A stretch of DNA of 64,000 nt from Natrinema caseinilyticum (GTDB lineage: Archaea; Halobacteriota; Halobacteria; Halobacteriales; Natrialbaceae): positions 3,035,369 through 3,099,368 of the forward strand of contig NZ_CP100445.1 of assembly GCF_024227435.1 (NCBI RefSeq), written 5' to 3'. The notes under the pieces are model-generated. The model worked only from the letters and a program-made list of their open reading frames with translations, was not told where the DNA came from and ran no database searches. Position numbers and translations under genes: made by a program. Positions within the stretch are counted from its first letter, which is position 1; every line of letters begins with the position of its first letter. Positions 51,027 to 60,055 of this stretch are shown piece after piece.

Positions 51027-51227
51027 ATGTCACGACAACGCTCCCGCGAGCCGTTCAACAGCTCCCTGTTCGCGACCGGCGTTGCGATGGTCCTCGCGAG
51101 CCTCATCGCGGCCGTCTGGCTGTTCAGACTCGGCGATATCGTCTCGGCGCTGGGACTCGGATTGCTCGTCGCTGCCGGGCTGTTACTGGCCGGAATCGGG
51201 CTGTCGCCCGAGGCGACGGCCCACTGA
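51027..51227 (+). CDS. Small two-helix membrane protein
   Basis: 66 residues: MSRQRSREPFNSSLFATGVAM leading into two hydrophobic helices (LFATGVAMVLASLIAAVWLF; IVSALGLGLLVAAGLLLAGIG). TATA-like TTTTAG about 35 bases upstream. A GTG at 51015 would add four residues. Unknown function. Confidence 0.72.
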   Translation: MSRQRSREPFNSSLFATGVAMVLASLIAAVWLFRLGDIVSALGLGLLVAAGLLLAGIGLSPEATAH

Positions 51228-51426
51228 TCGTCGCGTTCGGACCCGTCGGATTCGGTTCCCGTCCCGTGCGAAACAGACGATTCGCTCCGCCGACCGACGG
51301 TCAGCGACCGCTCGAGCGCGCGGTGTCCGACTCGTCGTCGACGGCGACGGCCGTTCTGGTGCGATCGACGCGTGAATCGGGGGATCCGGTACGAGTCGCG
51401 CCGGTACCCTCGACGGGGAAACGTGG

Positions 51427-51582
51427 ATGCTCGCGTTGTCACTCGGTGCCAGTACGGTTCTCGTCGGCGTCGGCCTGGTGCAGCTGTCGATCACCGGCGA
51501 CCGCGGATCGGTTCTGCGAACCCTCGGTATCGGTCTGTTTCTGGTCCTGTTCACCGTCGGATACTATCGCACGTGGCGGTAG
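51427..51582 (+). CDS. Small two-helix membrane protein
   Basis: 51 residues: hydrophobic helix LALSLGASTVLVGVGLVQLS, short loop ITGDRGSVLRT, second helix LGIGLFLVLFTVGYY, basic end RTWR. It lies 200 bp after another small membrane protein and converges on cydB. No family recognised. Confidence 0.62.
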   Translation: MLALSLGASTVLVGVGLVQLSITGDRGSVLRTLGIGLFLVLFTVGYYRTWR

Positions 51583-51597
51583 ACGGAGACGGCGGGC

Positions 51598-52614
51598 CTA
51601 CGCGTACGACGATTCGTCGTCGACGGGGCCGCTGAAGGCGGCATAGAGCACGACGAAGTACGACGCGACCAGCGGCAACAGGACGGCTGCGCCGATGGTC
51701 GTGAGGTTCAACGGCACCGTCGACACGATCGCGTCCGCGATCGAGAGGTCCGTCGCCGGATCGACCAGCGGGAACAGCAGCGTCGCGACGAGCGCGACGA
51801 GCCCGTAGACCTGCCCCGCGACGGCCGCGAAGGCCAGGTAGGTGCGACCGGCCCGGCCGGCGACGATGTGGACGGCGGCCAGCAACACCGTCAGCCCGAG
51901 CAGGCCGAGCGTCGGCGCCGAGCGGAGCGCGACGTGGGGTGCCGATCGACTCCCGACGACCAGCGCGGTGACCGCCAACGGGAGGTAGGCGACCTGCGCG
52001 AGGTGGCCGATCGGCCGCGTCTCGAGGCGGACGTCGCCCCGCGTTTTCACCCCGAGGTAGGCCGCGCCGTCGACGATCGTGAGCGCGACGACGGCCAGTC
52101 CGACCAGCAGGCTCGCGAGCGAGGCCACGCCCGTAACGCCGAACAGCCAGTTGCCGACGAAGACGCCGAGGAAGAACGGCGACGCGACGCTTCCGACGAC
52201 GAAGGCGCGTCCCCACCAGCGGTGCCACGCCTCGTCGTGGCGCTGTTCGTACAGTTCCGGGGCGAGACCGCGGACGATGAGCGCGCCCAGGATGGCGAAC
52301 ATGAGCAGGTAGTGGCGACTGAACAGCGTCGCGTACGCCGACGGAAAGACGGCGAACAACATGCCGCCGAAGACGACGAGCCAGACTTCGTTGCCGTCCC
52401 AGAAGGGGCCGATCGCGGCCAGCAGCTGCTCGCGCTCGGCCTCGGACGACCGCGTGGCAAACAGCGCGCCCACGCCGAAGTCGAACCCGTCGAGAAACAG
52501 GAACGTCCCGAAGACGGCGAACACCAGCCCGAACCAGAGCTCCGCGAGCGGCAGGCCGAACAGCGGCCCGTCGGCGAGCGAAAGCGGCAGCGTCGCGAGA
52601 AGTGGGTCAATCAT
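51598..52614 (-). CDS. cydB: Cytochrome bd quinol oxidase subunit II
   Basis: 338 residues, nine-helix CydB/AppB family: LAELWFGLVFAVFGTFLFLDGFDFGVGAL, FWDGNEVWLVVFGGMLFAVFPSAYA, GRAFVVGSVASPFFLGVFVGN, LPLVDPATDLSIADA and the final helix with FVVLYAAFSG. Together with CydA forms the bd-type terminal oxidase, which reduces oxygen with quinol electrons without pumping protons. Its start overlaps the cydA end by 8 bases, so the two are coupled. Confidence 0.95.
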   Translation of the reverse strand: MIDPLLATLPLSLADGPLFGLPLAELWFGLVFAVFGTFLFLDGFDFGVGALFATRSSEAEREQLLAAIGPFWDGNEVWLVVFGGMLFAVFPSAYATLFSRHYLLMFAILGALIVRGLAPELYEQRHDEAWHRWWGRAFVVGSVASPFFLGVFVGNWLFGVTGVASLASLLVGLAVVALTIVDGAAYLGVKTRGDVRLETRPIGHLAQVAYLPLAVTALVVGSRSAPHVALRSAPTLGLLGLTVLLAAVHIVAGRAGRTYLAFAAVAGQVYGLVALVATLLFPLVDPATDLSIADAIVSTVPLNLTTIGAAVLLPLVASYFVVLYAAFSGPVDDESSYA

Positions 52615-54007
52615 CGCTCGGGACGACCTCCTCGGGGACGGTCGTCTCGCGCTTCGACGCGGGTGGCCGGGTCGGCGCCTCCTCGCGAATGAGCCGGACG
52701 ACGACGTACCAGTAGAGAACGAGCAACGCCGCGTACACCCCGACGAAGCCGATCAACGTGGCGAGGGCGTGCGTCCCGCTCAGCGACGACGAGACGCCCG
52801 CGTGCGTTTTCATCACGTCCTGGATGACCCACGGCTGACGGCCCACCTCGGTGACGATCCAGCCCAGTTCGACCGTGAAGATACCAAGTACCGACGATCC
52901 GGCGAACGCCTTCGCCAGCAGGTCGTCTTCGAACAGGTCACCCTGGAGCCACCGGTAGCCGCCCCAGAACGCCAGCACGATAAACCACGTCCCGAGCCCG
53001 ACCATCGCCCGGAAGGCCCAGAAGACGATGGCGACTGGCGGCTGCTCGCTGTCGATGTCGTTCAACCCGGTGATCGTCGCCCCGGGATCGCTGCCGCTTG
53101 CGAGCAGTGACGCGACGAACGGGAGTTCGACGACGAACAGGTCGTCGGCGTGGGGATCGGTGATATCGTCCAGACTCGTCGGAACTGCGAGCAGCTTCAG
53201 CCCGACCGCGGAGTCGGTCTCGTACTGTGCTTCCATGGCGGCGAACTTCTGTGGTTGCGTCTCCGCGACGTGTCGGCCGTAGGCGTCGCCGTGGATCGCC
53301 TGAAACGGGGCGGTGACGAGCAGGGCCGCGAGGCCGATTTTCATCGTCGTGCGCCAGAACTCGGTGTCGCGGTTCGTCCAGACGAAGTAGGCGGCGACGC
53401 CGGTTAGAAACAGTGCGACCGACAGGACCGCCGCGTTCTGCATGTGGACGAACATCCACGGGAAACGCGGGTTGGCGTAGGCTGCGATCGGGTCCACGAG
53501 CGTGACGATCGGGTGGCCGTTTTTCGTCGCCATCTCGTAGCCGCGGGGCGTCTGCATCCAGGAGTTCGCGACCAGGATCCAGACGGCCGACAGCCAGGTC
53601 CCGAGTCCGACGAGTACGCTCGAGAGCATGTAGAGGCGGTCGCTTACCCGGTCGCGTCCGAAGACGAAGATGCCGAGGAACGTCGCCTCGAGCATAAACG
53701 CCATCATGCCCTCGAGCGCGAGCGGGCCGCCGAAGAGTTCGCCGGCGGTCGTCGAAAACGCCGCGAAGTTCGTCCCGAACCCGAACTCGAGGACGATCCC
53801 CGTCACGGTGCCGACGACGAACGAGATGGCGAAAATCTTCGTCCAGAAGGTTCGGAGCTGTTCGTATACCTGTTCGTCCGTCCGTATCTCCTTCCACGTG
53901 AAGTAGACGAGAAAGGGCGCGAGCCCCATACTCATGACTGGGAAGATGATGTGGACTATCGTCGTCACCGCAAACTGAAGTCTGCTGGCGATGACTGGAT
54001 CGATCAT
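52607..54007 (-). CDS. cydA: Cytochrome bd quinol oxidase subunit I
   Basis: 466 residues. CydA features: heme b595 ligand His in TTIVHIIFPVMSMG (His18-19), GTVTGIVLEFGFGTNF, helix with heme b558 His in WMFVHMQNAA, Met ligand region LGTWFIVLAFWGG, and EVGRQPWVIQDVMKT (the GRQPW signature, quinol side). The Q-loop is short, as in the short-Q-loop subfamily. bd oxidases resist sulfide and nitric oxide (established in bacteria), fitting the neighbouring sulfide-oxidation genes. Transcribed from a promoter just right of 54007. Confidence 0.95.
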   Translation of the reverse strand: MIDPVIASRLQFAVTTIVHIIFPVMSMGLAPFLVYFTWKEIRTDEQVYEQLRTFWTKIFAISFVVGTVTGIVLEFGFGTNFAAFSTTAGELFGGPLALEGMMAFMLEATFLGIFVFGRDRVSDRLYMLSSVLVGLGTWLSAVWILVANSWMQTPRGYEMATKNGHPIVTLVDPIAAYANPRFPWMFVHMQNAAVLSVALFLTGVAAYFVWTNRDTEFWRTTMKIGLAALLVTAPFQAIHGDAYGRHVAETQPQKFAAMEAQYETDSAVGLKLLAVPTSLDDITDPHADDLFVVELPFVASLLASGSDPGATITGLNDIDSEQPPVAIVFWAFRAMVGLGTWFIVLAFWGGYRWLQGDLFEDDLLAKAFAGSSVLGIFTVELGWIVTEVGRQPWVIQDVMKTHAGVSSSLSGTHALATLIGFVGVYAALLVLYWYVVVRLIREEAPTRPPASKRETTVPEEVVPSDD

Positions 54008-54114
54008 AGTACGATTGGATGATGTCGGGTTCGGTGGCGGTCACCCGGCAGGGAGTGCCGCCGGTGGTGTGCCGGTCAGTGAAGCGGTGTGTCGGTCAGT
54101 GGGAGTGCAGTCCG

Positions 54115-54810
54115 TTACCGATCGCGGGTGACGAACCACCAGTCGTAGTAGTTCAGTTCGTCGTCGTCGACGGCAGCGGCTTTGCGAGCCGCGGCGTCCG
54201 CTTCGGTTCCCGGTGGCGACAGGAGAACGCGGTCGCCGAACACGTCGTTGTTCGGCCAGTCAGCGGGGGCGGCGACGCCGTCGGCATCGCTCTTCTGAAG
54301 CGCGCGAATCGAACGGAGAATTTCGTCGATGTTCCGGCCGATCTCCATGGGGTAGGTCAGGCGCAACCGGACCGTCCCCTCGGGATCGATGACGAAGACG
54401 GTGCGGACGGTCGCCGTCCCCGCGCCGGGGTGGAGCATGCCGAGTCGCTGGGCGACCGCCCCCTGGTCGTCGGCGACGATGGGGAACTGAATGTCGACGT
54501 CCAAGTTCTCCTCGATCCAGTCGGTCCACGTGATGTGAGAGTGGACGCGGTCGACCGACAGGCCGAGCAGTTCGGCGTTCAGCGCTTCGAATTCCTCGCG
54601 GCGCTGCTCGAAGGCGACGAACTCCGAGGTACAGACGGGCGTAAAGTCACCGGGGTGACTGAACAGGACGAGCCACTCACCTTCGTACTCGTCGGGAAGG
54701 GAGCGCTCGCCCATACTCGTCTCGACCGTCAGGTCGGGGAACGTATCGCCGATGCCGGGCGCGTCGGTCGGTGGCTCCTCCGTTGAAGCGGGTGCTTTCG
54801 TCATCTCCAT
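54115..54810 (-). CDS. Peroxiredoxin (1-Cys/Prx6 type)
   Basis: 231 residues. Peroxidatic Cys in SHPGDFTPVCTSEFVAFEQR, catalytic Arg in RTVFVIDPEGTVRLRLTYP, and a C-terminal Prx6 domain (WPNNDVFGDRVLLSPPGTEA). Reduces peroxides, probably alkyl or persulfide-derived hydroperoxides. The start at 54810 is about 26 bases downstream of the TATA-like TTTAATGG on the minus strand. Lies between the cyd genes and DUF1641 in the same direction. Confidence 0.93.
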   Translation of the reverse strand: MEMTKAPASTEEPPTDAPGIGDTFPDLTVETSMGERSLPDEYEGEWLVLFSHPGDFTPVCTSEFVAFEQRREEFEALNAELLGLSVDRVHSHITWTDWIEENLDVDIQFPIVADDQGAVAQRLGMLHPGAGTATVRTVFVIDPEGTVRLRLTYPMEIGRNIDEILRSIRALQKSDADGVAAPADWPNNDVFGDRVLLSPPGTEADAAARKAAAVDDDELNYYDWWFVTRDR

Positions 54811-55035
54811 TTTCTCCTTGGGATCGGCACCATTAAAGTCAATTTCTACCAACTATATTTTCTCTTTCGAGAAATCCGCTACCGGTTGCGGACGATATTT
54901 TCCGGTAGTCCGGTCGGGACGGCGCACCGACGGTGCTGAATCGGTGCGACGTCCGTCCGTCTCGCGAAAATGAGGGTCGTGGTCACGACAGTCGTGCGAC
55001 CGACCCGCGCGACCGTTTCAGTGGGACGGGAGACG

Positions 55036-55881
55036 CTATCGGTCTCGGCGATCCGACTCCTCGAGCGAGGCGCTCCCGAGTGCGCGCGCCGCCGCGAGGA
55101 GGCGACCGAGCGCGCGCCGGACGTCGGCGTCGAACAGCGCCGTGACGAGCCCGACGGGCCCGACCGGCTCGGGATCCTGCGTGAAGCCGTCGATCGTGGC
55201 GTCGACGGCGTTGGTAAACGTCGGATCGCCCACGGTCTCGACGAGCGCGACCATGTTGCCCGCGTTCCGTCCGAGTTCGTACATGTCGACGTCGGCGTCG
55301 TCGTGGGCGTCCGCGAACCCTGCCGCGGCCATCCGGAGCTCCCGGATGACGTTCCGGTTGTCCCGGGCGACGTCCCGCAGTTCCGGAGTCAGGTCCATCG
55401 CCAGATCGTAGGTCGCATCGAGCAAGTCGAGCAACTCCGCGAGCGTGTCGACGTTGTCGCCTAGCTTCTCGACGAGCACGAGCGTTTCCTCGCGTTCGAC
55501 GGCGAGTCGAATGCGCTCGATGACCTCGCGGTTCTCGCGAATCGCCACGCGCAGTTCCGGGACGAGATCGTCCGAGAGGTCCTTCGAGGCCGCCAGGATG
55601 TCCAGCAGTTCGACGAGCGTGTCCGATTCCTCGCCGACTTTCTGGAGGAGTATCAGCGTCTCCTCGCGTTCGAAGGCCATGCGAAGCTCGCGGATGGGCT
55701 CGCGGTTCTCGCGGACGGTCTCACGGAGTTCCGGAGTCAGATCCGCGGCGAGTTCCTCCGTGACCGTGAGGAGCCGGAGCAGTTCCGCCAGTTCCGCTTC
55801 GTTTTCCTCTATCGCGCGTGCCAGTTCGGTCTCGTCGGTGATCGAGCCGTCGGCGTCTACGGTTCGTTCGTTGCTGGCCAT
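55036..55881 (-). CDS. DUF1641 protein with internal repeats
   Basis: 281 residues. Three near-repeats of about 45 residues: LTPELRETVRENREPIRELRMAFEREETLILLQKVGEESDTLVELLD, LVPELRVAIRENREVIERIR ... VEKLGDNVDTLAELLD, and LTPELRDVARDNRNVIRELR. This is the DUF1641 repeat; the C-terminus ends in PVGLVTALFDADVRRALG. DUF1641 proteins are often encoded with SQR-type flavoproteins, as here, where the gene starts 2 bp after the flavoprotein stop. Likely a membrane-side partner or scaffold. Confidence 0.9.
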   Translation of the reverse strand: MASNERTVDADGSITDETELARAIEENEAELAELLRLLTVTEELAADLTPELRETVRENREPIRELRMAFEREETLILLQKVGEESDTLVELLDILAASKDLSDDLVPELRVAIRENREVIERIRLAVEREETLVLVEKLGDNVDTLAELLDLLDATYDLAMDLTPELRDVARDNRNVIRELRMAAAGFADAHDDADVDMYELGRNAGNMVALVETVGDPTFTNAVDATIDGFTQDPEPVGPVGLVTALFDADVRRALGRLLAAARALGSASLEESDRRDR

Positions 55882-55883
55882 CG

Positions 55884-57068
55884 TTATGGGAGTGGGTCGT
55901 AACCGCGCAGCCAGGAATCCCAGTAGAAACTGGGCAGGATGTTGATGTCCATGATCCAGTTCAATCGACTCTCGACGGGGGCGGAGATGCTCTCCTCGTA
56001 GTCGAACTCGGCGACCATGGCCTTGCCCTTCTTCGTCAGCAGCGGACAGGCAGCGTAGCCCTTGTATTTCGCAGTCTGGCGTCGGCCCTCCATGTGGGCG
56101 GTGAGGTTGTCGAGGACGACGTGGGCCTGCTTGCGCGCCGCCGCGGCCGTCTTGGCGTTGGGCGTGTTACAGCCGTCGCCGAGCGCGAAGACGTCCTCGT
56201 ACTCGGTGTGCTGGAGGGTGTGTTCGTCGACAGTGACGTACTTGCCGCCGTGCTCTTCGTCGCCCTCGGTCAGCGGCGAGTTGTCGGTGAGCGCCGGCTG
56301 CCCGTACTGCGGGGGCACGGGAGCGTAGAGGTCGTACTCCTGACTGTCTCCCTCCTCGGAGTGGATGACCTGCTGTTCGTGGTCGATCTCGTCGACCGTG
56401 AAGTTCAGGTTGGCTTCGATGTCACGGTCGGCCCAGATCTCCTCGAGTTTCTCGCGGTAGGGTGAGACGCCGAAGACCGCGTCGCCCCCCTTGGTCATGA
56501 CGACGTCGACGTCGTCGCGGATACCCTGTCGCCGGAAGTAGTCCTCCGCGAGCATTGTCATCTTCAGCGGTGCTCCCCCGCACTTGATCGACGTGTCGGG
56601 GACCGAGACGACGAAGGTACCGCCGTCGAAGTCTTCGAGCGCGTCCCGCAGCCCCATCGCGGCGTCGAAGTCATAGAAGGGGTAGACCGAGTCGGTCTCC
56701 TCCCAGCCCTCGAGCATGCCGGGCGTCGCCTCGGGTGCGAGCCGGTGGCCCAACGCGACGACGAGATAGTCGTACGATAGCTCACCGTCGGCGAGTTCGA
56801 CGGTCTTCGCATCGGGATCGACACCGGTTACCGCCGACTGCACGAATTCGATGCCATCCCGGAGCAGCCCGCGGATATCCCGAAACTGATCCTCGGGCTC
56901 CATGTATCCGAACGGCAGCAGGTAGAACGAGGGCTGATACGCGTGTTCTGTACTCTTGTCCACGATGCTGATCTCCGCGTCGGATCGGTCCAATCGCCGG
57001 CGGAGCATGTTGGCGGTCATCGTGCCGCCGACGCCAGCACCAAGCACGACTATATGGTCCATAGTCAT
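55884..57068 (-). CDS. Sulfide:quinone oxidoreductase-like FAD flavoprotein
   Basis: 394 residues, NAD(P)/FAD-dependent disulfide-reductase fold: dinucleotide motif VVLGAGVGGTMTANML (7-22), YDYLVVALGHRL, and FAD motif EDVFALGDGCN (about 291-301). Three Cys in positions used by SQR: Cys163 (SIKCGGAP), Cys300 (DGCN) and Cys341 (AACPLLT). SQR oxidises sulfide to polysulfide/persulfide and passes electrons to quinone at the membrane; a C-terminal amphipathic segment is present. Followed immediately by DUF1641. A FCSD-type role cannot be excluded. Confidence 0.9.
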   Translation of the reverse strand: MTMDHIVVLGAGVGGTMTANMLRRRLDRSDAEISIVDKSTEHAYQPSFYLLPFGYMEPEDQFRDIRGLLRDGIEFVQSAVTGVDPDAKTVELADGELSYDYLVVALGHRLAPEATPGMLEGWEETDSVYPFYDFDAAMGLRDALEDFDGGTFVVSVPDTSIKCGGAPLKMTMLAEDYFRRQGIRDDVDVVMTKGGDAVFGVSPYREKLEEIWADRDIEANLNFTVDEIDHEQQVIHSEEGDSQEYDLYAPVPPQYGQPALTDNSPLTEGDEEHGGKYVTVDEHTLQHTEYEDVFALGDGCNTPNAKTAAAARKQAHVVLDNLTAHMEGRRQTAKYKGYAACPLLTKKGKAMVAEFDYEESISAPVESRLNWIMDINILPSFYWDSWLRGYDPLP

Positions 57069-57540
57069 CTAGGCTTGGGAGCGAGGCTATCTGAAAGCAG
57101 AGGTAGCCGAAATAATGGTGCCAAGTTCGTCGCGACACTGGTAGTTACAGAAAAAATTGCTGGAAGGTGACCAGTCGTGCCCGGACCGCGGGGCCCCAGC
57201 CACGGAGACACCCCGTTTCCGCACGCATTCCCTCGTCGTGTGACACTCGAGTGAGAACCCGTGATTATTGCGCTGTTTCGTCGCCCCTGTCGACGTCGTC
57301 TCACGACGAGGCACCGAAAACCGACTGGAGCGCCGGTAACACGCCCACAGACGAGCCGAGCGCGACGAAGGGGCCGGGACCGAACAGCGTGAGTGCCACC
57401 GATCCGAGTCCGGTCGTCCCCCGAGGACTGCCGGATGTGGTCGTGGTCCCCGGATACAATTCTCTACCGGAACGCCGATTCGACTCGGCACGCGGAGCGA
57501 ATCGCGGGGTCCGGCCGACGGCCGTCCGGTAGGGTCGGTC
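57069..57540. other. Intergenic region, about 470 bp, with one unassigned hydrophobic frame
   Basis: Between the SQR-like gene and the rhodanese fusion. TTATTTCGG (minus strand, about 57108-57117) may be the SQR promoter. The minus-strand frame 57459-57301 encodes a hydrophobic peptide ending VLPALQSVFGASS but has only a TTG as start, so it is not called as a gene. Confidence 0.4.
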
Positions 57541-58629
57541 TCACTGGTCGGACGAGTCGCAGGTCTCGATCGGAACGTCGACGAGGTTACCCCACTCGGT
57601 CCAGGAGCCGTCGTAGTTCGCGACGTTCGGATAGCCGAGCAACTCCGAGAGCGCAAACCAGACCAGTGCGGATCGCTCGCCGACGTTACAGTAGACGAGG
57701 ATATCGTCGTCTTCGGTGATCCCGACGTCGGCGAACGGCCGCTCTACGGCCTGTCGGTGTTCGAATCGGCCGCACTCGCGAACGACGCTGTCCCACTCGA
57801 TGTTGACGGTCCGAGGAATGTGGCCGCTCGCACGGGCGTTCGCGTCGGCCTCGCCACAGTACTCCTCGGGCGACCGCACGTCGATGATGGAGACGTCCTC
57901 CGAGAGCGCGCTCTGAACGTCCTGACGGTACGCACGGATGTGGTCGTTCGGCGGTTGCGTCTCGTACTCGACGGGAGTGACGGCCGGGGTCGACTCCGAC
58001 GTCGGGTAGTGATTCTCGGTCCAGTAGTACTTCCCTCCGTTGAGCAATCGGACGTCCCGGTGGCGATAGTACTTCAGCGTCCAGTAGACGAACGCCGCGA
58101 ACTCGTTGTAGCCGTCGCTGTAGAGGACGACCGTGCTATCGGGCGTGATCCCGCGCTCGCCCAGGATCTTCTCGAGTCGGTCGGCGCCGGGAATCGTCCG
58201 CGTGCCGGCATCGAAGAAATCGGCCCGCGGGTCGAGTTCGACGGCCCCGGGGATGTGACCCTCGTCGTACTCGGCCGAGACTTCGACCAGCCGGAGATCG
58301 GGATCGTCCGCTTCGAACGTTTCCAGCCGTTTTTGCGCGCTGTCCGGCTTGACGAGGACCTGCTCCGGATAGCCGGTCCGGTCGTCTCCGATCGATCGGT
58401 GACTGATACTGTAACAGGTCTGTCGCCCGTCGTGGAGCGCCGGTGCGGACTCGATCAGCTGATTGTCCTCGAGTTGCGTGAGCCCGTATCGCGCCGTGCG
58501 CGGAGAGAGAAGCGTCTCTTCCGTGATCTGCTTGAGCGTCATCGATCCCTCCCGTGACAGTGTCTTGTAAACGAACTTCGAACTCGGTGGGAGATCCATC
58601 AGCGCCTCCTCGATGGCTGAGGTTTGCAT
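57541..58629 (-). CDS. Winged-helix protein fused to two rhodanese domains
   Basis: 362 residues. N-terminal winged helix (about 8-80): LPPSSKFVYKTLSREGSMTLKQI ... TARYGLTQLEDNQLI. Rhodanese 1 (about 88-210) has Ser171 where the active-site Cys belongs (LYSDGYNEFA), so it is inactive; rhodanese 2 (about 225-355) has Cys314 in LVYCNVGERSAL. The tandem part resembles thiosulfate/3-mercaptopyruvate sulfurtransferases. The fusion suggests a one-component regulator that senses persulfide on Cys314, or a DNA-tethered sulfurtransferase. Divergent from the MBL gene; regulation of it is a reasonable guess. Confidence 0.88.
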   Translation of the reverse strand: MQTSAIEEALMDLPPSSKFVYKTLSREGSMTLKQITEETLLSPRTARYGLTQLEDNQLIESAPALHDGRQTCYSISHRSIGDDRTGYPEQVLVKPDSAQKRLETFEADDPDLRLVEVSAEYDEGHIPGAVELDPRADFFDAGTRTIPGADRLEKILGERGITPDSTVVLYSDGYNEFAAFVYWTLKYYRHRDVRLLNGGKYYWTENHYPTSESTPAVTPVEYETQPPNDHIRAYRQDVQSALSEDVSIIDVRSPEEYCGEADANARASGHIPRTVNIEWDSVVRECGRFEHRQAVERPFADVGITEDDDILVYCNVGERSALVWFALSELLGYPNVANYDGSWTEWGNLVDVPIETCDSSDQ

Positions 58630-58735
58630 TGTCCCTGCAATACCAGTAGTGGCTTTCGGGTAAAGACGCTATTGGTATGTTCGTCTCTCGTGTCACCTTT
58701 CGGCTCGGTCGTGCGCCGTGACCGCCGACCCCCAG

Positions 58736-58745
58736 GCAACGTTGC
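58736..58745. promoter_or_regulatory. 10-bp palindrome in the divergent rhodanese/MBL promoter region
   Basis: GCAACGTTGC is perfectly palindromic and lies about 107 bp from the rhodanese-fusion start and 112 bp from the MBL start, so almost midway. A candidate operator for the fused winged-helix protein. Confidence 0.4.
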
Positions 58746-58856
58746 AGCAATTATGTCGGATACTGTCGCTCGTTTCTCCACCGCGTCGAGATTTGCGGGT
58801 AATTATTCTCCCCGCTCGAACCGTTTTACATGGTCTCTTCGTACTATACGGTGACG

Positions 58857-60032
58857 ATGGTCGAAACAATCACCGCTGAAGCACTCCGAGACATGATCGA
58901 CGCCGACGAGGAGTTCGTCCTCTTCGATACCAGATCCCCAGACAGTTTCGAGGACTGGCATATCGCCGGCGCCAGAAATGTAGAGTATTCCGGCGACAAC
59001 GACGAACTCGTCGGCGAGTTCGACGGCGACGACCTCGACGCGGACGACACCGTCGTCACCATCTGTGCGACGGGCGCCTCCGCGAGCAGTTTCGCCGCGT
59101 ACCTCGAGGAGAACGGGTACGTCGACGAGGTCAAGACCGTCGAGGATGGCATGGAGGCCTGGAGCATGGTCTACGACGTCGTGCCGATCGCCACGGAAAC
59201 CGACGATCTCGTCGTCGTGCAACTCCAGCGCCGGTCGAAGGGCTGTCTCGGTTATCTGGTCGGTTCGAAGCGTGCCGGCGAAGCGGCCCTCGTAGACGTC
59301 ACCCGCGCCACCGACGTGTTCCTCGAGGCCGCGCGCGAACGTGGGCTGAAGGTGACACGCGTACTCGACACCCACATCCACGCCGACCACATCTCGCGGG
59401 GCCGACAGCTCGCCGACAGACTCGGCGTGCCCTACCACCTCGGTGCCCCCGCCGAGTCGCGGGACCCGCAGTTCGAGTTCGACCCCATCGAGCCGAACGG
59501 CACGGTCGAACTCGGCGACGTCGAGATCAAGGCTGTCCACACGCCCGGCCACACCACGGGGATGACCTCCTATCTCGTCGACAACGAGGCGCTGCTCACC
59601 GGTGACACGCTGTTCGTCGAATCCATCGGCCGGACCGAACTCCAGTTCGCGGACAAAGACGCTCGCGACGGCGCTCGCGTCCAGTACGAGACGCTCCACA
59701 GGGCCATCATGACCGAGCCAAACGACGTGAAGATCCTCCCGGGACACTTCTCGGTCACCGACGACGGCGAGTACATCGACGTGACGCCGGGGCAGCCGAT
59801 GTTTTCGACCGTCGGCTACCTCTGGGAGAACAACGAGATCCTCCGCATGGCGGAAGACGACTTCGTCGAGCACATGTTCGAGAACCTGCCGTCGAAGCCG
59901 CCGAACTACGAGCAGGTCATCGCGACCAACGCCGGCGAGTACGAACCCGCAGACGAGGACGAAGAGACCGAACTCGAACTCGGGCCGAACCGCTGTGCCG
60001 CCACGTCGGATAGTGCCGTCGCCGACGACTAA
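58857..60032 (+). CDS. Rhodanese-metallo-beta-lactamase protein (persulfide-dioxygenase-like)
   Basis: 391 residues. N-terminal rhodanese (about 1-108) with Cys70 in VVTICATGASASS, then an MBL hydrolase domain (about 120-385) starting QLQRRSKGCLGYLVGS: THIHADH (172-178, metal site 1), VHTPGHTTG (228-233), LTGDTLFVESIGR (about 247-259) and ILPGHF. This is the ETHE1/glyoxalase II-like layout of persulfide dioxygenases, here with the rhodanese at the N-terminus. Converts glutathione-type persulfide to sulfite, in haloarchaea with another thiol. TTTTACA 27 bases upstream; start 58857 preferred over 58830. Confidence 0.93.
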   Translation: MVETITAEALRDMIDADEEFVLFDTRSPDSFEDWHIAGARNVEYSGDNDELVGEFDGDDLDADDTVVTICATGASASSFAAYLEENGYVDEVKTVEDGMEAWSMVYDVVPIATETDDLVVVQLQRRSKGCLGYLVGSKRAGEAALVDVTRATDVFLEAARERGLKVTRVLDTHIHADHISRGRQLADRLGVPYHLGAPAESRDPQFEFDPIEPNGTVELGDVEIKAVHTPGHTTGMTSYLVDNEALLTGDTLFVESIGRTELQFADKDARDGARVQYETLHRAIMTEPNDVKILPGHFSVTDDGEYIDVTPGQPMFSTVGYLWENNEILRMAEDDFVEHMFENLPSKPPNYEQVIATNAGEYEPADEDEETELELGPNRCAATSDSAVADD

Positions 60033-60055
60033 CACCACGCTCGCCTTTCTCCATC

